Under the pieces are notes generated by a model. It ran no database searches. It was not told the DNA's origin and worked only from the letters and a program-made list of their open reading frames with translations. From Eledone cirrhosa (Eukaryota > Mollusca > Cephalopoda > Octopoda > Eledonidae), in the NCBI GenBank assembly GCA_964016885.1, contig OZ024743.1, positions 15,653,972 through 15,717,971 on the forward strand: a DNA stretch of 64,000 bases, read 5' to 3'. Both the position numbers and the translations under genes were made by a program. Numbering within the stretch: position 1 is the stretch's first letter; every line of letters starts with the position of its first letter. Below are positions 54,949 through 64,000 of the stretch, piece after piece.

Positions 54949-57871
54949 TTACAGACACATACTCAGAGAAGGCCCATTCATTCGGGCCATACTTGCTTCT
55001 CTCACCCATCTTTCAACAAAATGCTGGGAAGAGAGCACTTCCCTCCCTACCCTGATTTTCCTTTTCAAATGAAATTTGAAAAAGTTAATCAGGGCATCAC
55101 CGAAGAGGTAAGTGCTCGTCTTCAGCCCTTTCAAACGTGTCCACCATACTATCTCTTTCGCCATGGCCACCAGACAGATAAAAACTGCCTGCCCTTCCCG
55201 GCTAAAGGAAGAGGGCGGGGCAATCCTCACGATGGACTCAGATGATAGCCGGATACGTCCTACACGCGACAGCAGGTGTTCGACATAAACCCACAAGTCA
55301 GCAATGCTAGGACACTGGATGAGTGCGTGCAGGACGGTTTCGTCGCTCTGCGTGCATATCGGACATGCCCGGCTGACGGCACCTCCATGCCTGTAGAGTT
55401 TATCCCGAACTGGCAAGGCTCCTCGGTAGCACTGAAAAGCCAGAGATTTCTGGAAGTTGTCCATAGGTCCCGGCCCGAAAGTTCTTCCGAAGAGTTTGGC
55501 TAGTTGATTTTCGTCGACGCCTAGAGTTTCCCCAAGTATGTCGTCGCTCTTCCCCTCCACTAATCCTCTATAGAACGCCAAGGTGGAGTTTCCACCGATC
55601 ACATTGCCCGATTGGTCGAGGGCTGTGAGCGCCTGAAGACATTCCTGTCTCCAGGCGCTCCCTCTCGGTCTTCGCTTGACCCAGGACTGCAGCTCCGTCA
55701 AGGAAACGAGCTGGGGAAATACATGTCTAGCAAACGGCGACCACACCTGATCACCGTCGAGGAAGAGGTGGAGATGTCGTAGCCTGAGCGCGTGTCTGCG
55801 CATCATCAGCCACGGCATGCCTAGCCCTCCACGTAGCGGGTGTTGACACCAGATGGATCGCTTGACCATCGGAGCGCGCCCCTTCCACAAAAAGCGAAAG
55901 AGCAAACGCTCCAGCGCAGTCAGGCGGGGCTCAGGACAAGGTACGAGCTGCAGGTCCACTGACTTTTCCTGGTTGATCATTGCTCCTGTCACCGCTTCCT
56001 ATTCTCTTAGTGTAGTGCCGATCGCCTCGATGTGTTTGGCGTTCGACACCACTACGGTGACATCGTCCGCATATGCTGACACGGATCTTCCGCATCCTAG
56101 TTCGTGCGGGACGCCCCTCAACGTCTCCAGTTTGTGCAGTAATGGCTCGAGAGTCTATACGTACAAGAGGGACAAGAGGGGACATCCTTGGCGGACCGAG
56201 CGCATGATGTTGAACGGTTCCGAAAGGTGACCGTTCACTCTCACCACAGAGCAGATGTCGCTGTGCATGGCAGCGATCCAGCCTCTGAAGACGGGCCCAA
56301 AGCCAGCCGCCCTCAGGACTGCCGCTAGGTAACGATGGTTGACCCTATCGAAAGCTTTCGACTGATCTAAATTGATCAAGATCCACCCGTGCCAGGTTCC
56401 TTAGCTACCCTCTCTACGATGTATTGCATGAGGTGGAGGTTGTCGTGGATGGATCTGTCGGGAATGGCGCATGTCTGCGCCTCTCCCACCAGACTACCAA
56501 CGACAAGCGCCAACCTCTTTGCTAGCACATTGGCCAAAATCTTGAACTCTGTGTTTAGCAGAGTTATGAGCCTGAAATTATCTATGTTATCCCCCTTGTT
56601 TGGATCCTTTCTCAGCAGTGCCACCGCTCCTCGGCTCACAGAGCTGAACATTTTCCCGTTCTGTTGCCAGTTGCAGTAGTCGTCCGCCAAGAGGCCTCCG
56701 AACAAGTCTGGCATGCGCCCGTCGTGGTCCACCAAAGACCGGATCGTGGCTTTGTTGCGACGACGCGCCTCCGCCACTCGGGCCCATTGAACGGCTTTGT
56801 CCCCTCGTGTCTGAGAGCACGCACCCTAGCACTGACAACGCAGCTTTCGTGCTTTGCATTGAAGAATTGGTCAAGGGCCAATTTCGCCGCAAGTACGTCG
56901 GTCGCGATGCCTTTGCTAAGCGCCTCGTCTAATTTTCTAACTAGTTCTCCCTCTGCTCTATTTTTCTCTATTACTAAAGCCTTACTAAACCTAATAGACT
57001 CTATTCTAATCGCTCTTTTCAGAGCAAACCACCACTTGTTGTTGACGATGACCCCCGTCAACGCCCGCTTAACTAGTTCGCTAATCCGGTCTCTGTAGGC
57101 CTTGCACGCTGGTAAGGACGCGTTTAGCTTCCAGTAGCCGGGTACTTGTCTATGAAGCCTATCTATGTCAAGCACACAGATCACGAATTTGTGGTCCGTG
57201 TAGCTCACTATTTTGTATTGTGGACAGCCTATGCTAGACCTATCTATTTCCCTACAAAATACTCTATCTAGATATGATCTGGATGACCCTATGCGATTTG
57301 TCCAAGTCTACATTGGCACATTCGGGAAATCCAATCGGTACCTGTCAGACAGTTCAAAACGCCTGAGCAGGTTGGTGAGCCTCTTGTACCCTCCTCCCCT
57401 ATCCGCTAATCCCACACAGTCGCAGCGTGCATCTAAGATCCCGTTCCAGTCGCCCACTAACACTAAAGAGCGGGACGTTCCAAGAAAGGTCTCCAGACGC
57501 CGGAAGAAATCAGGCCGCCCTGCTCCGGTTGGGGCATTGACGGCCACTAGCCTGAAAGCTTGCCCGTCTCCGCTGGTCACATCCAGCACCACCAACTTAC
57601 CTTCTGGGTCCAGGAAGATGGCCCGTATGGCGAGATCCAAACCTCTCCAAAAAGGCACAGCAACTCCTCCCCCCGATCCAGGACGGCTGGAAGATGCGTA
57701 CACATCGTAGCCGCCGAAGATCGGTGCGAAGGCCCGTGCTTCGGAGATTCTGGTCTCGCTGATGGCCACTACATCTATGTTTAGTGACCTGAGGTCGTTG
57801 AGCAGGTGGCCTTGCTTCCATGAAGACCCCAAGCCACGTGCATTTATGCTGCCTATTCTGAGTGAGGTCAT
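54949..57871 (-). pseudogene. T4 ORF2: endonuclease / RT with two in-frame deletions
   Basis: The start MTSLRIGS is at 57,871, after ORF1. The endonuclease (57,871-57,308) has N in SINARG, E in SETRI and GDWNGI; the usual tyrosine of AVYAPTG is asparagine here (AVNAPTGAG). RT has SKAFDRVNHRYL near 56,340 and a YADD box near 56,070. The deletion near 55,945 joins QL to VPCPEPRL, removing 81 codons after the YADD box. The one near 56,714 removes 84 codons of the region before RT (GRM joined to PDLFGG). The open 347-codon frame 55,992-54,949 carries the C-terminal knuckle. Additional frameshifts are present. Confidence 0.82.
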
Positions 57872-57904
57872 GTTGAAATGGAGTGGAAAAATGGGAAAGA
57901 CCAC

Positions 57905-59828
57905 TCACCTTACTTCTCGCAGAGGAAGGATGGTTTCTCCACCCTTTTCACTGTTTGTGGTCTCCTCTGGAATAATGTCCTTATAAATCCTCCTGGAGAG
58001 TGCTTGTCGGAAGTCTCCGATGTTTTGGGGGAATTTTTGTTTTAGTGTCGTGTACATTTTCTGTGTGATGCGAGTGATTTGTATGTGTTGAGGTGGTGTG
58101 AACATTTGGGGTGTTGTGTAATCTTTTTCTGTGATGCTGGTGTTGTGTTGTATGTAGTATAATAATTGGTTGGATGTAGTGTAATAATTTAATGCTGTGT
58201 AGTGTGTATCGTTTTGGTTGTTTTGTTTTGTTTGCGTTTGTTGTGGGTTTGTTTCTGTTTCGCTTTTTGGTGGCTTTTGTGGTGTTGGTGATGGTGGTGT
58301 TGGGGTTAATGATGGTGATGGGTGGGGTGTTTGTGGTGATGGGGTTGGTAATGCTGGTGTGGATGGTGGCATACCTGTCCTAACTTTTTTGTTTGATAGT
58401 TTATTTGTTTCCCTCTGAATTGTGTTTTTGGAGGAGGAAGGAAGATGATTTTTTTTCTTTTTTGGCTTCTTTTTCTTTTTTTCTTTTTTCCTGAAACCGT
58501 TTCCCACTCCTCATCGTCACAATCTGTTTCCAGTTGCGATAGGTCGGGGAGTGGAAAATCCTCCACAGGCGTTGGTTTTGGTTGTGGCGGGGTGGATGGT
58601 GGAGGCGCTGGTGCTAGTTCTGGCGCGGTGGGTGGTGGTGGTGTTGGTTTTGCTACTGTTGCTGGGGTTGTTGCTGTTACAGTTGCTTCTGTTGTTGCTG
58701 CCATTTCTGCTGCTGGTGGTGTTGATGGTTGAGTCACTGGGGTGGGTACGAGGGGTGGCCTCAACCTTTTAGCCTGAGGGCAGAAAGCCCTTAGGTGGGT
58801 TCCTTCACCACAAACGACACACCTAGGCCTTCTGCCCTCGACGATTACGGTGAGGTGGCTGAGGTCAGTGAGGTCTATTACCTCTGGGATCTCCTTAATG
58901 CTTTTTTGGTCCGCTTGGATCAGGAGCTCCATCCCAGATCCGGACCAGTTCTCCTGTTTTACTTTCGCTATTTCGATTATCTTGGTGTTGACCTCGATGC
59001 CGGCGAGGACGGCAGCCATTAGCCAGGGAATTTCGATGGCCGGTGGAACGTGGGTCACCCTGATCTTCACGAGTCTCTGGACACAATAGCTTGGGACGCG
59101 TATGAAGTCGTCACTTCTTAATGGGGCCATGGAGTGATCTCTGGCCTCCTGTGGTGTTCCAAAGAACACGTCCACGGTTCCATATATCTGCCCACGACTG
59201 ATGTGGGGTTTTTTTCCCACACATGTCCCAAAGCTTTTTGGATTTGGGACTCGGATGCCCGTTCCACTCAGCGCGATTTTATGTTAATCGTCCGATAAGA
59301 CACAGTGCATAGGCGCCGATGCTCCATTTCATTTGGTGGGGGGTAGGGGGGTGACCCTGTACCCATCTTTCTTTATCATTCTCTTGGCTTCATCTATTTC
59401 CTCCTGAGTTACCTGGATTGTTTCGCATTTTTTGTCTGCCTTCGCAAATGACACGATGTTATTCTCATTGTTGTTGTTGCTGTTGTTGTTATTGTTATTT
59501 TTGTTATTGTTATTTTTAGCTTCAGTTGTGGTGGTGGTGGCGTCAGTGATGTTCGGTGTGGAAGAGTCCATTCTGGGTGAATCCATTTCTATGTCACGAG
59601 ATAATTTATTTTTTCTTTTGTTTCTGTTGTCGCTGTAGTGGTGGTGGGGATGGCGGCTTCAACACCTGCAGTCATTGTTAATGGCGGGAAATGAGTGTCT
59701 GCATGAGACAAATTTAAATTATTGCCACTGCTTATATTTTTAGTGTTGGCAAACGTAGTAATATTTACAATGTTGGTGTCGGTGTGAGGTGTTAGTTTGT
59801 GAGGAAGGTGTGATTGTGAGTCGTCCAT
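57905..59828 (-). pseudogene. T4 ORF1: low-complexity N-terminus, CCHC knuckle
   Basis: The start MDDSQSHLPHK is at 59,828. A one-base shift near 59,589 leads into an Asn-rich run (59,510-59,450) and IVSFAKADKK, TQEEIDEAKRMIKKDGYR. The next open frame (59,220-58,306, 304 codons) holds TVDVFFGTPQEARDHS, VPSYCVQRLVKI, and the knuckle CVVCGEGTHLRAFC (C-x2-C-x4-H-x4-C), then a Pro/Thr/Ala-rich stretch. The last frame (58,507-57,905) has a Lys-rich patch and a C-terminal block PQNIGDFRQALSRRIY. It shows the domain order best of all copies, with two frameshifts. Confidence 0.78.
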
Positions 59829-59873
59829 GATTTTTCCAAAGAAATTTTTGTTTGATAATTATAAAAGTTTAAA

Positions 59874-59894
59874 ATTTGGGCTCAAGGCCCCAAT
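59874..59894 (-). promoter_or_regulatory. 5' UTR hairpin of T4
   Basis: Arms 59,874-59,881 (atttgggc) and 59,887-59,894 (gccccaat) pair at seven of eight positions around a five-base loop, about 46 nt upstream of the ORF1 start. Same position as in T1, T2 and T3b. Confidence 0.55.
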
Positions 59895-60034
59895 CTTTTT
59901 GAGTGTCCTTTTTCGAAAGCAAATTTTGTGACCTTATAAACAGTTAACAACAAAAATTTACCATAAATGGCAATTGTAAACAAACGAAAACAACAAGCCT
60001 TTGCGGTGCTCACGATGATACGATTTCCTACGTA

Positions 60035-60249
60035 GGTCGCCAATAATAATAATAATAATAATTGTTTCTACTATTGGCACAAGGCCAGCAATTACTCAGT
60101 ACATTACTGGTACTTTATTTTATCAACCTCGTAAGGATGAAAGGCAAAGTTAACCTCGGCGCGATTTGAACTCAGAATGGCAAGGGCCGTAACTCTATGC
60201 GTCAAAGCATGGCGTCCGACCCTCTACCAATCTTGCCAGTTCACCGCCC

Positions 60250-60287
<38 letters not shown>

Positions 60288-60290
60288 ATT
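60035..60290 (-). mobile_element. SINE flanked by (AAT)n on both sides
   Basis: SINE body 60,063-60,250 with 'aggatgaaaggcaaagttaa' and a B-box-like segment, tail side at 60,041-60,062. On the other side lies a long AAT run (60,251-60,284). It joins the 5' end of T4, continuing the same orientation as the rest of the cluster. Confidence 0.82.
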
Positions 60291-60399
60291 CTCATAACCT
60301 CCTTTTCATGGTTTGGGTGTTACTGCTGATTATTTAGGACTATCCCTCCGGCTTAACATAAGCTTAAGACTTGGAAATCGAATAGTTCTCTAATTTAAT

Positions 60400-61510
60400 A
60401 GACAAAACCTTTTGAAGAATATGCTCTCAAAAGCACTGATTTCTGAAGAATAGTTAGAATGTACTCTACGCTGAGTTTTTGTGGTCATGGCAATATGATG
60501 AGATTAATCCCAAACCACCAATGATCATGGGAATGACGCATATATCTCTATTCCCATCCTTGCTATTATAGTAATTTCCTAACTTCTCATTTCCATTTCC
60601 CAATACATTGTTATCTGCTGTGCAGGCTTCATCAATTATAAAACTCCTATTTGTCAGTTTCTGTCTGGTCGTCTGTGTTTGATCTCTCTATCCATTTGTA
60701 TGCTCATATCCCAGAATATCTTAATAATTTCGTTTTCTACCAGAGATTCTGGTTTGTGCTGGTACTATTTTTCAACAACATCAATGCCATACTTCTTGTA
60801 CATTATCCAATGTGGATTAACACTCACCTTGCCATGCCTTCTTCTATATTCTTTTTGTGCTAATGGCCCAAAGTTGCTGACAATATGCAATATATATTCT
60901 CCTCAGGAATCCCACACAATCTACATTTATTTGACACATTTTGTAAATTCCTCTCTTTACTGCGTTGGTATTTAGAGCTTGCTCATGAGTTGCTAATTGT
61001 AAGCTTTCTGTTTCTTTTTCTTAACCTGTTCACTGACTCACATGCTTTTTTTTTCTGTGTCTGTTTCCATCTGGCCATACGGATCTTTTCTTCTGAATAC
61101 TTCGTTTTTCATTTTCACCCTCTTGTTTCTCCTACTATATTTTTATAGAAATTCCTCTTGAGCTACTGTTTCAAACAATTCCTCATCACAATTTGCCAAG
61201 TTGTAATATAAGATTCTCACCTCTGATCTGCAGCATTCCACTATCCTAATAAGGCCTTCCTTCTTCCGATGTACAATCTTTAACACGTCTTACTTTGGGA
61301 GCAGAACAACATCATTCACCAATTGTTTCCTTGTCTGCTTATTCAACTCTTGGCTTTCTTTTTTCATCCACACTATGAATGCAGCACTACACCTGATAGC
61401 TGATACTGCCTATACATTTATTGCCAAGAATAAATTCATCATATTCAAGTTACTTTTCATCAACAAACTAAACCTTTTCAGATATTCCTCTTTTATTTTA
61501 ATTTTCCTTA
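60400..61510 (-). pseudogene. Decayed LINE-X fragment, second copy
   Basis: Minus-strand translation in broken frames gives, in order: EEYLKRFSLLMKSNLN (61,498-61,451), AVSAIRCSAAFIVWMKKE, ELNKQTRKQL, RIVECCRSE, THEQALNTN, then CRLCGIPEEN (C-x2-C) near 60,918 and PLAQKEYRRRHGK near 60,850. A block resembling ALLGTARILRKVL is near 60,430. This is the same order as the fragment at 6.0-6.96 kb but covers more of the middle. Many stops and shifts show great age. Plus-strand frames here are shadows. Confidence 0.68.
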
Positions 61511-62089
61511 CTTTGCACAAGTTCCAATACACCCAAATATTTGTATCTTTTTGCATTTGGTTCATCTATTTCTCCGAATCCCCAACAACAACTTCAAGTT
61601 TCATATGAAGTGGAAAGTGAGAAGAGAGATGAGGTGTTGCCTTCTTGTGTTTTATGGAATATGGGTGAGAGTAGTGAGATCAGTGTGGCTGAATAGATCT
61701 AATCCGAATATACTTTTCTAAATAAGAGTAAGTGAACTGGGTGACGTCACTGCCAATGCCCATGAGTTAACAAAGTAATCTGGGGCTTTGTATGGAGGTT
61801 ATCCCTGGGATTACCCTAAAGTGCAGTCCCTCACTATTAAAGAACTTCTTTGATATATGTTGATATATGTTGCTCTTTTCTTTATTTTATATTGTTATAT
61901 ATATTTATTCCAATTTCTATAATTGTTAATTTTACTGTTTTCACTTGGGTGATTTCCCCTTTCTTTTAGTTGAAGTAAACACCATTTTGTGTTATATTGT
62001 GTTATCTTTGCCCTTGGACTATCCCCAGCCTCTTGGAATCTTGTGTAATATATATTGTTGTCATTATAGTGATAATGATAATAATTGTT
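61511..62089. other. AT-rich non-coding, nothing recognised
   Basis: No repeat family or coding signal that I can name in this stretch. Confidence 0.5.
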
Positions 62090-62290
62090 CCTTATTTAGG
62101 TACAATTTTATGAGGAAAGGGAAAGTCGGTTATTCTGATGTCACTAATTGACTTGCCTTTTATTTTATCAAACATGTAAGGATCTAAAGCAGTGCAAATC
62201 TCAGCAGAATTTGAAACCAATATGTAATAACTAGAGTAAATTCTGCATATCCTTCTAAGCGACTCTTAAATAATTCTGCCAGTCAATAGT
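62090..62290 (-). mobile_element. Degenerate SINE
   Basis: Diverged blocks of the tRNA-derived SINE ('ttttattttatcaaac', 'gtaaggatctaaagcagtgc', 'gcagaatttgaaacc') in minus orientation. Older than the copies at 54.5 and 60.1 kb. Confidence 0.55.
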
Positions 62291-62887
62291 TTTCATGATA
62301 CTACTACTCATAATAATAACAATAAGAATAATGATTATAATTTCTTTTATTGATCTAAAAGTTCCCAAAAACTTTTGGGAATTTAAGAGAGTGAAATATA
62401 TGCAACATCAAAGATCAGTAGGGATTCCCATTATGGCTTCTGTTAATTAATCTTTTGAGGCTACACTGAGAAACATCCACTTTACAATAGGCAAAGCTAT
62501 GCCACTTTCCACCTTGGCTTTAATATCATTAAATTTGTGAGTTTGTTGGCAGAGTTTTTGAGTTGTAATTTAGACGCTTTTTTTGCTGTACTATGTTAAA
62601 AATGTTTCTATATCTTGCACAATTTATGAAGCTATTTTTAATATAGTTTGCATTCTGATATATTTTAGTTATTGCCACCAACTGTGTTTACATTATACAT
62701 ATGTTCGATTATGTTTTTATGTGTATTTTCTGAAGTGACAATGTATGCATATGTGTTTGAAATTGCATCTGTTTGTTTAATGTTTAACATTTTTTCTTTA
62801 AGCCATTCTTTCACAATTTTCTACGTATTTTCTTTGAAAGACTTAGGGGAAGAGAACTACTATATCTTTCTAGTTATGACTTATTAT
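62291..62887. other. AT-rich non-coding, nothing recognised
   Basis: A short ATT/AAT-rich patch at 62,300-62,345 is followed by T-rich sequence with chance open frames only. Confidence 0.5.
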
Positions 62888-63078
62888 TGGCAGTATCGGT
62901 AGAGGGTCGGACGCCATGCTTTGACGCATAGAGTTACGGCCCTTGCCATTTTGAGTTCATATCCCACCAAGGTTAACTTTGCCTTTCATCCTTACAGGAT
63001 CGATAAAATAAAGTACCAGTAATGCACTGGGTAATTGCTGGCCTTGTGCCAATAGTAGAAACAATTATTATTACTATT
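62888..63078 (+). mobile_element. SINE, plus orientation, between ATT repeats
   Basis: Begins 'ggcagtatcggtagagggtc', has a B-box-like GAGTTCATATCCC, then 'gcctttcatccttacagg', 'aaagtaccagtaatgcactg', 'ttgtgccaatagtagaaac' and a (TTA)n tail. 'ttatt' precedes it and 'attattattactatt' follows. It is the clearest view of the SINE head-to-tail order and the only well-preserved copy on the plus strand. Confidence 0.85.
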
Positions 63079-63493
63079 CCAGGCAACAAATACAATTAAA
63101 GGAAATTTAAAAATATAAAATATTAAGAACGTTTAAAATCAATATATTATTTTTCCTCTCCAATATAAAAGGGAAAATATTTAAAAGTTTCAAAGCCTAA
63201 ATATACCATCTTTGCTCCACCACTACCTAGAAATAGTGCAGGAAGTAAAACGTGACAATAGGCCAATTCTTTTGGAAGTTTTATTACAAATGTCTGCTCA
63301 TGGCAAATAACAATGATAATGATATTAATTATCAGGATCCATGGTGATTTCACATTTTGTAAATATTTGTATATATATTTTGATGCATAAATTTATGGAT
63401 CTTCATAAAATTATTTTATAATTCTAAACATTTCATTCCATAAAACCTAGCACTCAAACTTGTTTCATTATGTTAAGATTTGCAGAATCATTA
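63079..63493. other. Non-coding, nothing recognised
   Basis: AT-rich sequence between two SINE copies; no signal. Confidence 0.5.
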
Positions 63494-63650
63494 AAGTGTT
63501 AGACGAAATACCTGTGGTATTGTTCTGAGTCTTTACATTCTGGTTTTAAATCTCGTTGATTAAAACTTTGGCTTTTATCTTACAAAGATCAATAAGATAA
63601 AGTACCGTTTAAGTACTGAGGACAATATTATCGACTGTTTATTTTCCCTC
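63494..63650 (+). mobile_element. Degenerate SINE, plus orientation
   Basis: 'agacgaaatacctgtggtat', 'ctggttttaaatctcgttga', 'ttggcttttatcttacaaag' and 'aaagtaccgtttaagtactg' match, with decay, the successive blocks of the cephalopod SINE, in the same order as at 62,888. The remaining sequence to the window end is AT-rich and unrecognised. Confidence 0.6.
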
Positions 63651-64000
63651 TGAAAAAAATTATTGTGACTACGTTAAAAGTTTGGATTACACCATACATT
63701 TTATTTCACAGTTAATGTTGTTTAAAAAATAACTTTTGAAACTATGGTTATTGTTTTAGAGATTTTCATTATGTCTTTGATTCTGTTCTATAGTTGAGTT
63801 TGTTTATAGAATCACAATGAAACATAGAATAATGTTATAGAGTAACTGGACCTATGAAAATCCTGTATTTTATCAATTTTCTTATTCATATTTTGCTGCA
63901 TACATTTGTTGAGTTTCATAACCTTGTTCATTAGATTATGCTTTTGATTTCAATCCATAGCTAAAGTTATAACATAACTCACACACAGAAACATTATGAC

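Larger units (their letters stand above)
54689..60034 (-). mobile_element. LINE T4 (Tx1-like), near full length
   Basis: The (TTA)n tail at 54,689-54,704 and 3' UTR are followed by ORF2 (54,949-57,871), a 33-nt gap, ORF1 (57,905-59,828) and a 5' UTR of about 206 bp ending near 60,034, where another SINE tail begins. It is very similar to T1 through ORF2, but carries two internal deletions there (243 and 252 bp relative to T1), each a multiple of three and each at a short direct repeat. Confidence 0.85.

Noticed and set aside
38765..60863. Numerous long plus-strand frames across the LINE cluster
   Set aside because: They are antisense shadows of minus-strand ORF1 and ORF2; the GC-richer coding sequence leaves the opposite strand open by chance.
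54493..63078. tRNA genes suggested by B-box-like sequences
   Set aside because: They sit inside SINE copies with the same downstream body and (TTA)n tails; no complete cloverleaf is visible.

Overview
The window looks like non-coding, repeat-dense nuclear DNA from a cephalopod mollusc, most likely an octopus. The basis is AT-rich sequence, abundant (TA)n, (CA)n and (GA)n tracts, and several copies of repeats I recognise as typical of cephalopods: a tRNA-derived SINE with a 'gatgaaaggcaaag' body and a (TTA)n tail, and a CATCATCAT-tailed repeat containing 'ttttccatgctagcatggg'. I found no convincing host exon, tRNA, rRNA or CRISPR array. Every long coding signal belongs to a retrotransposon, and all of these lie on the minus strand.

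Layout. 1-705: 5'-truncated piece of an APE-type LINE (called LINE-R here). 705-12,620: old AT-rich sequence with one decayed fragment of a second LINE type (LINE-X, 6,000-6,960). 12,624-14,776: a CAT-tailed LINE-R 3' tail, a small Helitron with clear ends, and a piggyBac-like MITE with TTAA ends. 15,350-15,560 and 33,610-33,806: inverted copies of one dispersed repeat. 17,375-19,965: a chimeric, 3'-truncated LINE-R next to a minisatellite. 20,090-20,215: repeat with a hammerhead-ribozyme-like core. 22,902-31,258: what I read as one full-length 8.4-kb LINE-R, made of a 3' UTR with CAT tail, an intact 1,092-codon endonuclease/RT/PHD-finger ORF, and a 4.5-kb tandem array of 535-539 bp units where the 5' UTR should be. 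34,453-37,160: decayed LINE-R copy.

38,372-60,290 is a head-to-tail train of minus-strand elements: SINE-SINE-T1-T2-T3-SINE-T4-SINE. T1 to T4 are two-ORF LINEs resembling the Tx1 type (ORF1 with a CCHC knuckle; ORF2 with APE endonuclease, RT and a C-terminal zinc knuckle). Every junction lies at an (AAT)n tract, and the SINE and LINE share their terminal sequence. All four LINEs are broken by frameshifts or microhomology deletions, but all carry a hairpin about 50 nt upstream of the ORF1 start whose arms differ in sequence while pairing is kept. 60,400-61,510 is a second decayed LINE-X copy, and 62,090-63,650 holds three more SINEs.

How the parts relate: LINE-R and the T elements are the two sources of RT machinery. 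The CAT-tailed repeat carries the LINE-R 3' end and the (TTA)n-tailed SINE carries the T-element 3' end, so two separate LINE/short-element partnerships appear to be recorded here. Clade names (RTE-like, Tx1-like) are inferences from protein motifs recognised by eye; no database search was possible.
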